A DNA stretch of 64,000 nt from Promicromonospora thailandica. Lineage in GTDB: Bacteria > Actinomycetota > Actinomycetes > Actinomycetales > Cellulomonadaceae. The stretch is taken from contig NZ_JAMTCS010000007.1 in NCBI RefSeq assembly GCF_024171955.1, positions 248,001-312,000 of the forward strand, read 5' to 3'. How positions within the stretch are numbered: position 1 is the first letter of the stretch; each line of letters begins with the position of its first letter. Shown here in pieces: positions 42,037 through 50,201 of this stretch. Made by a program: the position numbers and the translations under genes. The notes below the pieces were generated by a model, which had not been told where the DNA came from, ran no database searches, and saw only the letters and a list, made by a program, of their open reading frames with translations.

Positions 42037-42912
42037 GTGAAGGACCTGCTCAAGGCCCTGCCGTGGATCGGGCCCGCGGTCGCGCTCATCGCGACCGTGG
42101 TCCTGTTCCCGGTGGGCCTGATGTTCTACAACTCGACCCGTGACATCAGCCAGAGCGGCGTGGACAAGGGCGGCGTCGGGCTCGACAACTTCGCCACCGT
42201 GCTGGGGTTCGAGGCCTTCTGGCCGATCCTCGGACGCACCGTGGTGTGGGTGGTCGTCGTGGTCGCGTGCACCCTGCTGGGGTCGCTCGCCCTGGCGGCG
42301 CTGCTGAACAAGGCGTTCCCCGGCCGGCGCCTGGTGCGCATGGCCGTCATCGTGCCGTGGGCCTCCAGCGTCGTGATGACCACCCTGGTGGTGCACTACG
42401 GGCTGGAGCCGTACTTCGGCATCATCAACTCGTTCCTCGTGGACGTCGGCCTGATCGACACGCCCGAGGGCTACGGCTGGACCCGGCACGCGGGCACCGC
42501 CTTCGCGTGGGCCATGGTGGTCGCGGTGTTCGTGTCGCTGCCGTTCACCACCTACACGATCCTGGCGGGCCTGCAGACGGTGCCCGGCGAGACCGTCGAG
42601 GCGGCGCGGATCGACGGGGCGAACGGTGTGCGCACGTACTTCAGCGTGGTGCTGCCCCAGCTCCGTGGAGCCATCTCGGTGGCGGTGCTGATCAACATCA
42701 TCAACGTGTTCAACTCGCTGCCGATCCTGCGCGTCATGACCGGGTCCATCCCGGGGTACGACGCCGACACCGTGATGACCATGATCTTCAAGTACATGCA
42801 GAACCAGCGGCAGATCGACCTGGCGAGCGCGCTGTCCGTCATCGCGTTCCTCGTGGTCGTCGTCATCGTGGCGGTCTACGTCCGGATGGTCCGCCCGCTG
42901 GAGGAGGTCTGA
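42037..42912 (+). CDS. Sugar ABC transporter permease (MalF-type)
   Basis: A 291-residue inner-membrane subunit with six membrane segments. The EAA loop EAARIDGANGVRTYFSVVLP contacts the ATPase. I chose the GTG at 42037, 14 bases after the binding-protein stop; no better start is in frame. The ribosome site is weak, so coupling from the upstream gene is likely. It works with the binding protein and the MalG-type permease. Confidence 0.92.
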   Translation: MKDLLKALPWIGPAVALIATVVLFPVGLMFYNSTRDISQSGVDKGGVGLDNFATVLGFEAFWPILGRTVVWVVVVVACTLLGSLALAALLNKAFPGRRLVRMAVIVPWASSVVMTTLVVHYGLEPYFGIINSFLVDVGLIDTPEGYGWTRHAGTAFAWAMVVAVFVSLPFTTYTILAGLQTVPGETVEAARIDGANGVRTYFSVVLPQLRGAISVAVLINIINVFNSLPILRVMTGSIPGYDADTVMTMIFKYMQNQRQIDLASALSVIAFLVVVVIVAVYVRMVRPLEEV

Positions 42913-43835
42913 TGGCCGCGATCACGCAGACGGCGACGCCGCCGCGCAAGGCGACCCGTCCGCCGTCGGACGACGGGCGGCGGGTGCGGAGGTACACCGC
43001 TGACCAGGTACCGCTCGGCTCCCTGCTGCTGCGGCTGCTGGCCGGGCTCGTGGTGCTGGTGGTGTTCCTGCTGCCGTACCTGATCATGTTCTTCGGCTCG
43101 GTGAAGACCAAGGCCGAGATCAGGTCGGTCGATCCCACCTACTTCCCGCGGGAGTGGCACTGGGACAACTACGTCACGATGTGGTCGACGCCCGAGACGC
43201 CGCTGCTGCAGAACCTGATCTCCACCCTGGTGATCTCGCTGTGCGCGACGCTCCTCGTGCTCGCCGTCGCGCTGCCGGCCGCCTACTACACGGCGCGTTT
43301 CCGGTTCCGGGGGCGGCTGGTCTTCCTGTTCCTCGTGATCGTGACGCAGATGGTGCAGCCCGCGGTGCTGACCTCGGGTCTGTTCCGCGAGTTCATCGCC
43401 GTGGGCATCCTCGACACGTGGCTCGCGATGATCCTGGTCAACGCGGCGTTCAACCTGTCGTTCGCGGTCTGGATCATGCACAGCTTCTTCGCGGGCATCC
43501 CGAAGGAGGTGGACGAGGCGGCGCAGCTCGACGGCGCGGGCACGTTCGCCGTGCTCACCAAGATCAACCTCCCGCTGGTCTGGCCGGGCATCGTGACGGC
43601 GGTCGTGTTCACGTTCGTCGCGTCCTGGAACGAGTTCGCGGCCTCGCTCGTGCTGCTCACGACGGCGGGCAACCAGCCCCTTTCGGTGGCGCTGACGAAG
43701 TTCGTGGGCCAGTACGAGACGTCCTGGCACTACGTGTTCGGGGTGTCGATCGTGGCCATCGTGCCCGTCGTGATCCTGTTCATGGCCATCGAGAAGCGGC
43801 TGGTCGGCGGCCTGGTGGCGGGGTCGGTGAAGTGA
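42912..43835 (+). CDS. Sugar ABC transporter permease (MalG-type)
   Basis: A 307-residue inner-membrane subunit with six membrane segments after a disordered N-terminus. The EAA-loop element EVDEAAQLDGAGTFAVLTKI and the C-terminal WNEFAASLVLL are typical. The ATG overlaps the stop of the preceding permease (TGATG). No ATPase gene follows, so it probably uses a shared MsmK/MsiK-type ATPase encoded elsewhere, as is common in Actinobacteria. Confidence 0.92.
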   Translation: MAAITQTATPPRKATRPPSDDGRRVRRYTADQVPLGSLLLRLLAGLVVLVVFLLPYLIMFFGSVKTKAEIRSVDPTYFPREWHWDNYVTMWSTPETPLLQNLISTLVISLCATLLVLAVALPAAYYTARFRFRGRLVFLFLVIVTQMVQPAVLTSGLFREFIAVGILDTWLAMILVNAAFNLSFAVWIMHSFFAGIPKEVDEAAQLDGAGTFAVLTKINLPLVWPGIVTAVVFTFVASWNEFAASLVLLTTAGNQPLSVALTKFVGQYETSWHYVFGVSIVAIVPVVILFMAIEKRLVGGLVAGSVK

Positions 43836-43840
43836 CGCGG

Positions 43841-43871
43841 CGGCCCGGTCCGCACGGCGTGGACCGGGCCG
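43841..43871 (+). terminator. Terminator after the first sugar importer operon
   Basis: CGGCCCGGTCC (43841-43851) and GGACCGGGCCG (43861-43871) form a perfect 11-bp stem with a 9-base loop, 5 bases after the permease stop. Confidence 0.75.
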
Positions 43872-43932
43872 TCTCGACCGCCGGACGAAATCTGTCCCAG
43901 TGCTGGACGGTCGCCTACGATGGGGGCGAACC

Positions 43933-44040
43933 CCATCCAGAGCGGTCGAGAGTCCTGGCTCCCTGACACCGCAGCAACCTGCCTGCTGCTGCCGCATGTG
44001 CGGCACGACGAGGCAAGGTGCTCACGCCAGGTTCGATGGA
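43933..44040 (+). ncRNA. SAM-I riboswitch upstream of metF
   Basis: The conserved S-box core is visible: CATCCAGAGCGGTCGAGAG, CCTGACACCGCAGCAACC and AAGGTGCTCACGCCAGG. The 5' strand CCATC (43933-43937) pairs with GATGG (44035-44039) to close P1. The 3' strand of P1 holds ATGGAG, the likely ribosome site of metF, 5 bases before its ATG. Binding of S-adenosylmethionine would therefore block translation. Confidence 0.88.
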
Positions 44041-44046
44041 GCAGCC

Positions 44047-44991
44047 ATGGTCGCCGAGGTACACCCGCACCGCCCGACGGTCTCGTTCGAGCTGATGCCG
44101 CCGCGCCGGCCCGACGTCGCGCCCCGCTTCTGGGAGACCGCGGAGCAGCTCGTGGCGGCCCGGCCGGACTTCGTCTCCGTCACGTACGGCGCGGGCGGGG
44201 GCGACCGGGCGACGTCGCGCGAGGTGCTCGCCACGCTGCTGCGCGGCACGCCCGTGCTGCCGGTGGCACACCTGACCTGCGTGGGCGCGTCCCGCGAGGA
44301 CGTGTCCGAGGTGATCGACGAGTTCCTCGAGGCGGGCGTGCGATCGTTCCTGGCCCTGCGGGGCGACCCGCCGCGCGACGAGCCGCACTGGACGCCGCCC
44401 GAGGACGGTGTGCGGTCCAGCGTCGACCTCGTCCGGCTGCTGCGCCAGGTGGACGAGCGCCGGTGTGCCGCCGACGCCAGCGCCGCGCTGCGCTCCGCGG
44501 CCCACCCGCTGGCCATCGCCGTCGCGACGTTCCCGGACGGGAACGCCGGCGCCGGCACCACGCGCGAGCAGGAGGTGCACCGGCTCCTGGAGAAGCAGGA
44601 GGCGGGCGCGAGCTTCGCGATCACCCAGTTCTTCTACCGGGCCGAGTCCTACACCGGCTTCGTCGAGGCGGCCCGCGCCGCTGGCGTGACCATCCCGATC
44701 CTCGCCGGCATCCTGCCGACGACGGAGGCCCGCCGGCTGCGCCGCGTCGAGGAGCTCACGGGCGTGGCCGCGCCCGCCGCCCTGCTCCGGGAGCTCGACC
44801 GGCTCGTGGCACCCGACGGTGCCGTGGACACCGAGGCCCAGCACGCGCACGGCATCGAGTACTCCGCGGCGCTGGCCCGCGAGGTGCTCGACGCCGGCGC
44901 GCCCGGGCTGCACGTGTACACGTTCAACAAGCACCGCCCGGCCCTGGACCTGCTGGCCCGGACGGGCCTGTCGGGCCGGGCGGCCGCCTGA
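44047..44991 (+). CDS. metF: Methylenetetrahydrofolate reductase
   Basis: A 314-residue FAD enzyme that makes 5-methyl-THF for methionine synthesis. SFELMPPRRPDVA, FVSVTYGAGGGDR, VAHLTCVGASREDV, LALRGDPP and FFYRAESY are typical, and there is a C-terminal LHVYTFNKH. It is preceded by a SAM-I riboswitch that closes over its ribosome site, giving feedback control by S-adenosylmethionine. The stop is 7 bases from the convergent amidase gene. Confidence 0.95.
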   Translation: MVAEVHPHRPTVSFELMPPRRPDVAPRFWETAEQLVAARPDFVSVTYGAGGGDRATSREVLATLLRGTPVLPVAHLTCVGASREDVSEVIDEFLEAGVRSFLALRGDPPRDEPHWTPPEDGVRSSVDLVRLLRQVDERRCAADASAALRSAAHPLAIAVATFPDGNAGAGTTREQEVHRLLEKQEAGASFAITQFFYRAESYTGFVEAARAAGVTIPILAGILPTTEARRLRRVEELTGVAAPAALLRELDRLVAPDGAVDTEAQHAHGIEYSAALAREVLDAGAPGLHVYTFNKHRPALDLLARTGLSGRAAA

Positions 44992-44998
44992 GGGCGGT

Positions 44999-46180
44999 TC
45001 AGAGCCGGGTGATGCGGATCGCGTCCGCCACGACGTAGGCGGTGCCCTGGGTCCAGCGGCTGACGGCGACCACCGTGCGGGTGCCCGCCGTCATCGCGTA
45101 CGTGCCGAGCGAGAGCCAGGTGCCGCCGCCCGTGGACTGGTCCACCCGGACGGTGGACGAGCCCGTGCCGGTGTGCACGATGAACGGCGTGGACGTGTTG
45201 TAGCCCGCGATCCCGGGGAACCAGGCCTCCACCCGGTAGGAGCCGCTGGAGGGGATCGTGGCCGAGTACGTGGCCAGGTCGCTCACCTCGGCCGGCGTCG
45301 CGTAGCGGTAGTCGGCGCCGTACCGCTCGCCCGAGAAGGACGACGTGAGCCACGACGAGCCGGCCGAGAAGCCCGCCGACGTGTTGTCCACGACCACGGA
45401 CCAGCTCGTGCCCGCCAGGGCCGCCGCGACCTCCGACCGCAGCTGCGGCAGCATCGCGTACAGGACGTCCCCCGGGCACGCCGTGGCCGTGTAGTCCCGG
45501 TGGCCGTAGATCTGCGTGGGCGCGATGCCGTACTGGTCGCAGATGTAGGCGCACAGCTCCACCAGGCGGCTCCAGAGCTGGGCGGGCGGCGTCGCGCTCG
45601 TGTACGTGCCCTGGTTCTCGATGCCGATCGCCTGGCTGTTCTGGCCGGGCGCGTGCGCACCCACCACCGTGCCGCTGCCGTTCTGCAGCCGGGAGAGCGA
45701 ACCGTGCCGGCCCTCCATGACGTAGCCGCCGCGGCTCACCGTGAGGTGCTGGCCGGTGTCCACCCAGCCGTTGGCGAAGTGCCACTGCTGGATGTCGCGG
45801 GCGATCTGGTAGCCGGCGGCTCGGGAGTAGTCGGTGACGTTCGCCGAGGCCGTGTGGTGGATCAGGATCTTGTTCGGGTTGGTCGAGACCGTGTCGATCG
45901 TGCCCCGGGCGGCTGCCGCGCCCCACGTCGCGCAGCTCGCGATGGTCGGCGCCGCGATCTCCACGCCGGCCAGCGCACCCGGCGGGGCGTCGGCGGGTGC
46001 GTCGGGGTCGGGTGCGAGCGACGGCGGCTCACCGGGCGCCGCGGCGGCCGGTGAGGCTGCCGCGATCGTCGCGCCCGCGGCGCCGATGCCGAGGACGACG
46101 GCACCGCGCAGCAGGTCGCGCCGGCCGAACGAGGTGTGGTCGTGGTCGTGGTCGGTGGAGCTGGGGACGTGTTCGTGCAC
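44999..46180 (-). CDS. Tat-exported N-acetylmuramoyl-L-alanine amidase (PGRP-type) with golvesin-like domain
   Basis: A 393-residue secreted protein. A twin-arginine signal (FGRRDLLRG, about 18-26) and hydrophobic stretch are followed by an Ala/Pro linker. The amidase_2/PGRP domain (about 80-250) shows KILIHHTASANV, VMEGRHGSLSRL, IGIENQGTYTS and IYGHRDYTATACPG, with the zinc-binding His, His and Cys pattern. The C-terminal part (about 265-390: VVDNTSAGFSAGSSW, SGSYRVEAWFPG) matches the golvesin/xanthan-lyase-like beta domain, presumably binding polymer. The GTG at 46180 follows GGAGG at 6 bases; an ATG at 46222 is the alternative. Confidence 0.9.
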   Translation of the reverse strand: MHEHVPSSTDHDHDHTSFGRRDLLRGAVVLGIGAAGATIAAASPAAAAPGEPPSLAPDPDAPADAPPGALAGVEIAAPTIASCATWGAAAARGTIDTVSTNPNKILIHHTASANVTDYSRAAGYQIARDIQQWHFANGWVDTGQHLTVSRGGYVMEGRHGSLSRLQNGSGTVVGAHAPGQNSQAIGIENQGTYTSATPPAQLWSRLVELCAYICDQYGIAPTQIYGHRDYTATACPGDVLYAMLPQLRSEVAAALAGTSWSVVVDNTSAGFSAGSSWLTSSFSGERYGADYRYATPAEVSDLATYSATIPSSGSYRVEAWFPGIAGYNTSTPFIVHTGTGSSTVRVDQSTGGGTWLSLGTYAMTAGTRTVVAVSRWTQGTAYVVADAIRITRL

Positions 46181-46296
46181 GAGGGGCCTCCACGGTTCGG
46201 TACGGATACGTGCCGATCTCATCCGTAGTATCGGCCGCCCGCCGAGCCCACCGGTACATCACATCCGGGGCATACCCCGCACGGGATGCCGGGCCG

Positions 46297-46941
46297 TCAG
46301 GTGTCCGCGCGCTCCTGGCCGCTCATCGCCTGGATGGACTGCATGACCTGCTCCGTGAGCTCGCGCCGGGCCTGTGCGGGCTTGGTCCCCGCGGCGATCT
46401 GCCGGGACGGGTCGATCGGCGCCCCGAAGTGCACCTCGACGCGGGCGAGCCGCGGCATCTTGCCGATGGGCTTGACCTTGTCCGTGCCCAGCAGCGCGAC
46501 CGGCACCACCGGGGCCTTGCCGGTCAGCGCCAGCCAGGCGACGCCCGTGTGGCCCTTGTGCAGCTTGCCGTCGCGCGAGCGCGTGCCCTCCGGGTAGATG
46601 CCGAACGCGCCGCCGCGCTGCAGCACCGCCAGCGCGTCCTCCAGGGAGCGCTGCCCGGCCCGCGGGTCGTCGCGCTGCACCGGGATGTCGCCCATCTTGG
46701 TGAAGAACCAGCGGGAGAACCGGCCCTTGATGCCCTTGCCGGTCCAGTACTCAGCCTTGGCCAGGAACGCCACGTGCCGCGGCGCCATGATCGGGATGAG
46801 CAGCGAGTCGATGAACGACAGGTGGTTGCTCGCCAGGATCACCGCACCCTGCTTCGGGATGTTGTCCAGGCCTGTGACGCGCGGGCGCAGGAGCACAAGC
46901 ACGAGGAGCGAGAGGATGAGCTTGAGGAACCGGTACGTCAC
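46297..46941 (-). CDS. 1-acyl-sn-glycerol-3-phosphate acyltransferase (PlsC-like)
   Basis: A 214-residue membrane-associated acyltransferase for phospholipid synthesis. It has NHLSFIDSLLIP (the HX4D catalytic motif), then GDIPVQRDD, GIYPEGTRSRDG and PVVPVALLG. The N-terminal hydrophobic segment is about 8-23. I chose the GTG at 46941; no ATG is available and the ribosome site is weak. Confidence 0.92.
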   Translation of the reverse strand: MTYRFLKLILSLLVLVLLRPRVTGLDNIPKQGAVILASNHLSFIDSLLIPIMAPRHVAFLAKAEYWTGKGIKGRFSRWFFTKMGDIPVQRDDPRAGQRSLEDALAVLQRGGAFGIYPEGTRSRDGKLHKGHTGVAWLALTGKAPVVPVALLGTDKVKPIGKMPRLARVEVHFGAPIDPSRQIAAGTKPAQARRELTEQVMQSIQAMSGQERADT

Positions 46942-47018
46942 CGGCCTATTGTGCACCCCCCAAGCAGCCTTGTGGACGAGGTGTGATGCGGGACAAAAGG
47001 CTAAAGAGAACGACAAGA

Positions 47019-47070
47019 CCCCGTGTCCGGCGTGCAGGTCACCCCGGTGACCTGCACGCCTGACACGGGG
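47019..47070 (-). terminator. Long stem-loop terminator after the GH2 gene
   Basis: CCCCGTGTC-C-GGCGTGCAGGTCACC pairs with GGTGACCTGCACGCC-T-GACACGGGG: 24 bp of stem interrupted by one C/T mismatch, with almost no loop. It lies 9 bases past the glycosidase stop on the reverse strand. Confidence 0.85.
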
Positions 47071-47078
47071 CGGTGGAG

Positions 47079-48944
47079 TCAGTCCGTGGGCTTCTCGAAC
47101 GCCGCGGGGCGCACCTGCACGGCCCGCACGCGGTCGACGTCGAGCTTGACGCTCCGGTCGAACCGGTAGACGCCGTTCTCCTCCTGGAACACGTCGGTGA
47201 GCTGCGTGTAGCAGTAGCCGAACATCAGCGGGTCGTCGAGCAGCGCGTCCGTCAGGCCCGCGAACCGGGCGTGGAACTCGTCCTCGTCCGCCACGCGCTG
47301 GCCGTAGCCCCAAGAGTCGGGGGAGCTGCCCGAGGCGCTCGCCGCGGTCTCCGGGTTCCACCAGATGCCGCCGTACTCGCTGACGAAGTACGGCTGCCCG
47401 TTGTACGGCTGCGAGATCGGCGTGCCGTCGTCGCGCCGGTTCGCGAACGGCGTGCCCGCCGCGAGCCCGCCGACCTGCTCCGCGAACGTCGCCGGGTCCT
47501 GCTCGTAGTTGTGCGAGTCCCAGACGTCGGTCTCCGGCACGCGGTGCGCGTAGCCGCTGGCGTCGAGCACCGGCCGCGTCGGGTCGGCGACCTTGGTGGC
47601 CAGCCACATGCCGCGGGTCACGTCGTCCAGCTGCGTGATGCGGTCGTGCAGGTCCTGGTGCGTCTCGTTGAGCGGGCACCAGCCGATGATCGACGGGTGC
47701 GAGTAGTCCCGGTGCAGGGCCTCGAGCCACTCGGCCACGAAGGACGTCGTCGGCCGCTGGCCGTCCGCCGGCGTTCCGTAGCCGCTCACGCCCCAGTCGC
47801 CGAACTCGCCCCAGACCAGGTAGCCCAGCCGGTCCGCGTGGAACAGGTAGCGCTCCTCGAAGACCTTCTGGTGCAGGCGAGCGCCGTTGAAGCCCGCCGC
47901 GAGGCCCAGCTCGATGTCGCGCGCGAGGGCCTCGTCCGAGGGCGCCGTCATGAGCGACTCGGGCCAGTAGCCCTGGTCCAGCACGAGCCGCTGGAACACG
48001 TGCTCGCCGTTGATCTTGATCGCCGTGCCGTCGATGGACACCGACCGCAGCCCGCCGTACGAGCGCACCGAGTCGACGACGGCGCCCGCGGCGTCCCGCA
48101 GCTCGACGTCGATGCCGTACAGGTGCGGGTCCTCGGGACCCCAGGTGCGCACGCGGTCGGCGGGGACGACGACGCGCAGCGCCGGCGCCAGGTCGAGGTC
48201 GGCGCGCGCGGTGGCGCTGCCCACCTCGCCGTCCTCGTCGGTCACCGTGACGGTGACGGTGTGCCCGCGCCGGTTCGCCGACAGTGGCACCACGACGTCG
48301 AACGCCGAGCTCGACAGGTCCGGCGTGATGCGCGGCCGGCGCAGGTGCGCGGCGGGCACCGGCTCGAGCCACACGGTCTGCCAGATGCCCGTGGTGCGCG
48401 TGTAGTTGCACTCGAAGTTGGCGTAGCGGTTGCTCTGCTTGCCGCGGGCCTGCGGCCCGTGCCGCGTGTCCCGCGCCCGCACGACGACGGTGACCGTGTC
48501 GCCCGGGCCCGCCACCCCGTGCAGGTCTGCCGTGAACGGCGTGAAGCCGCCGCGGTGCCGCACCACCTCCGTGCCGTCGACCCACACGGTCGTGTCGTGG
48601 TCGACCGCGCCGAAGTGCAGCAGCACGTGCGGGTCCTCGCCGACGTCGGACCACTCCGCCGGGACGGTCACCTCGCGGCGGTACCAGACCGCCTCGAGGA
48701 AGTCGGTGTTCTCGATGCCGGAGAGCTGGGACTCCGGGGCGAAGGGCACGGTGATCTCGCCCTGGAGCGGCCGCTCGACCAGGCCGCGCTCGAGACCGGA
48801 GTCGCCCGAGTCGATCTCGAACTGCCAGGTGCCGTTCAGGTTCAGCCAGCGGTCGCGGGCCATCTGCGGGCGGGGGTACTCGGGGCGCGGCACGGCCGTG
48901 GCCGTGGGTGCGCCGGCGGGCGAGAAGCGGTCGAGGAAGGTCAT
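47079..48944 (-). CDS. Glycoside hydrolase family 2 protein
   Basis: A 621-residue cytoplasmic glycosidase (beta-galactosidase/beta-glucuronidase-like). The N-terminal sugar-binding domain (RWLNLNGTWQFEIDSG, NRYANFECNYTRTTGIWQT) and an Ig-like domain precede a TIM barrel. The acid/base Glu427 is in LNETHQD and the nucleophile Glu523 in VSEYGGIWW. The ATG at 48944 follows GGAG at 6 bases. No signal peptide, so it degrades imported oligosaccharides. The substrate is not determined. It is in a locus with a LacI regulator and a sugar importer and shares their CAACGTTG operator. Confidence 0.92.
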   Translation of the reverse strand: MTFLDRFSPAGAPTATAVPRPEYPRPQMARDRWLNLNGTWQFEIDSGDSGLERGLVERPLQGEITVPFAPESQLSGIENTDFLEAVWYRREVTVPAEWSDVGEDPHVLLHFGAVDHDTTVWVDGTEVVRHRGGFTPFTADLHGVAGPGDTVTVVVRARDTRHGPQARGKQSNRYANFECNYTRTTGIWQTVWLEPVPAAHLRRPRITPDLSSSAFDVVVPLSANRRGHTVTVTVTDEDGEVGSATARADLDLAPALRVVVPADRVRTWGPEDPHLYGIDVELRDAAGAVVDSVRSYGGLRSVSIDGTAIKINGEHVFQRLVLDQGYWPESLMTAPSDEALARDIELGLAAGFNGARLHQKVFEERYLFHADRLGYLVWGEFGDWGVSGYGTPADGQRPTTSFVAEWLEALHRDYSHPSIIGWCPLNETHQDLHDRITQLDDVTRGMWLATKVADPTRPVLDASGYAHRVPETDVWDSHNYEQDPATFAEQVGGLAAGTPFANRRDDGTPISQPYNGQPYFVSEYGGIWWNPETAASASGSSPDSWGYGQRVADEDEFHARFAGLTDALLDDPLMFGYCYTQLTDVFQEENGVYRFDRSVKLDVDRVRAVQVRPAAFEKPTD

Positions 48945-49004
48945 CAGCTGCTCCGTTGCGTCTACGACAGGTGCGCGGAGATTCAACACGGGTTCGGCAA
49001 AGAA

Positions 49005-49016
49005 TGCAACGTTGTA
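49005..49016. promoter_or_regulatory. LacI-type operator upstream of the GH2 gene
   Basis: TGCAACGTTGTA, palindromic apart from one pair, about 60 bases upstream of the GH2 start. It shares the CAACGTTG core with the two sites at 50161 and 50175. Confidence 0.75.
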
Positions 49017-49062
49017 TCACCGGGTCGCCCCCGGCGGAGGGCCGGTGTCGGCGCCCGCGCGG

Positions 49063-50100
49063 TCAGGTCCGGCTGCTCTCCCGGACCAGCAGGCGGTGCG
49101 GCACCACCGCGTCGACGGGCTCGACCGACGGCTTCTCGAGCTGCGTGAGCACCCGGTCCACGGCGGTCTCCGCGATGGCGCGCAGGTCGGGCGCGACCGT
49201 GGTGAGCGAGGGGTTCGCGTACCGGCCGTCCTCGGTGTTGTCCCACCCCGTCACGGCGAGGTCCTCCGGCACGCGGACACCGTTGCGGCGCAGCGCGTAC
49301 AGGGCTCCGAGGGCGAGCTCGTCGTTGGCGCAGACGAGGCCGTCGATCTGGTCGATCCGGGGCAGGGCCGCCTCGATGGTCGAGGCGCCCGCCGGGCGGG
49401 AGAACTGGTCCACCTGGAGCACCCACCGCTCGTCGACGTCCACCTCGGCGGCGGCATGGGCGTCCAGGAAGCCCTGGACGCGTTGCGCGCCCGTGCGGCC
49501 CGCACCGCGCGGTTCCGCGCCGAGGAAGCCGAGCCGACGCCGGCCGCCCTCCAGCAGGTGCGTCGTGACCTGCGCCGCCGCGGCCACGTTGTCGATGCTC
49601 ACGTGGTCCGTGCGACGTTCCCGCGCCGGGTCCTGGTCGGCGCGCTCGCCGAGGAGCACCAGCGGCAGGGAGCCGCGGGCCTCGTCGATCTGGGCCGGTG
49701 TGAGCTCCAGCGGCGAGAAGATGATGCCGTCGATCGCCTGCACGTCGAAGCCGCGGGCCACCTCGAGCTCGATGTCGCGGGAGGACCGCGTCTCCTCGAT
49801 GAGCACGCGGTACCCGCGCGTGCCCGCCACCTCGATCAGCTCGTGCGCCAGCACCGAGAAGTAGGGCGCGTGCACCCACGGCACGGCGAGGGCGAGTGTG
49901 TTCGTGCGACCGCGGCGGAGCTGCCGGCCGGCGAGGTTCGGCCGGTAGTCGAGCTCCGCGATGACCGCCTCGACGCGCTCCCGCGTGGCGGCGCCGACGC
50001 GGCCCGTTCCGTTCACCACGTTGGAGACGGTCTTCCAGGAGACCCCCGCCGCCGCGGCGACCTCCTTGATGCCTACTCGACGGCTCGCTCGTTCAGACAA
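49063..50100 (-). CDS. LacI-family transcriptional regulator
   Basis: A 345-residue repressor. The N-terminal LacI HTH (VGIKEVAAAAGVSWKTVSNV, then VNGTGRV) contains the hinge VIAELDYRPN and a periplasmic-binding effector domain (about 65-340). No ATG or GTG is in position. A TTG at 50100, preceded by AAGGA, is the most plausible start because more upstream codons run through the operators. It likely represses the GH2 gene and the divergent importer at CAACGTTG sites, released by the imported sugar or its product. Confidence 0.9.
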   Translation of the reverse strand: MSERASRRVGIKEVAAAAGVSWKTVSNVVNGTGRVGAATRERVEAVIAELDYRPNLAGRQLRRGRTNTLALAVPWVHAPYFSVLAHELIEVAGTRGYRVLIEETRSSRDIELEVARGFDVQAIDGIIFSPLELTPAQIDEARGSLPLVLLGERADQDPARERRTDHVSIDNVAAAAQVTTHLLEGGRRRLGFLGAEPRGAGRTGAQRVQGFLDAHAAAEVDVDERWVLQVDQFSRPAGASTIEAALPRIDQIDGLVCANDELALGALYALRRNGVRVPEDLAVTGWDNTEDGRYANPSLTTVAPDLRAIAETAVDRVLTQLEKPSVEPVDAVVPHRLLVRESSRT

Positions 50101-50160
50101 CCCTTCACTTCCTTCCGCCCCTTCGCCCCTTGACGAGACGCGCAGCCTAGTCCATCGTGA

Positions 50161-50172
50161 TCCAACGTTGGA
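50161..50172. promoter_or_regulatory. LacI-type operator 1 of the importer operon
   Basis: TCCAACGTTGGA, a perfect 12-base palindrome, in the divergent region between lacI-type and importer genes. Confidence 0.8.
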
Positions 50173-50174
50173 GC

Positions 50175-50184
50175 GCAACGTTGC
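50175..50184. promoter_or_regulatory. LacI-type operator 2 of the importer operon
   Basis: GCAACGTTGC, a perfect palindrome starting 3 bases after operator 1 and ending 6 bases before the GGAGG ribosome site of the importer's first gene. The two sites could be bound cooperatively. Confidence 0.8.
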
Positions 50185-50201
50185 ACCATAGGAGGTCGAA
50201 G

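Noticed and set aside
44022-44624. Reverse-strand frame antisense to metF
   Set aside because: Low-complexity Ser/Arg product, no ribosome site; it mirrors the GC bias of the real gene.
46941-47018. Extension of the acyltransferase upstream of the GTG at 46941
   Set aside because: Upstream sequence lies in the GH2 terminator region and the frame gives no sensible N-terminus.
50101-50178. LacI regulator starting at the TTG at 50178
   Set aside because: This start would read through both operators and give a low-quality N-terminus. TTG 50100 puts the HTH at the usual position.
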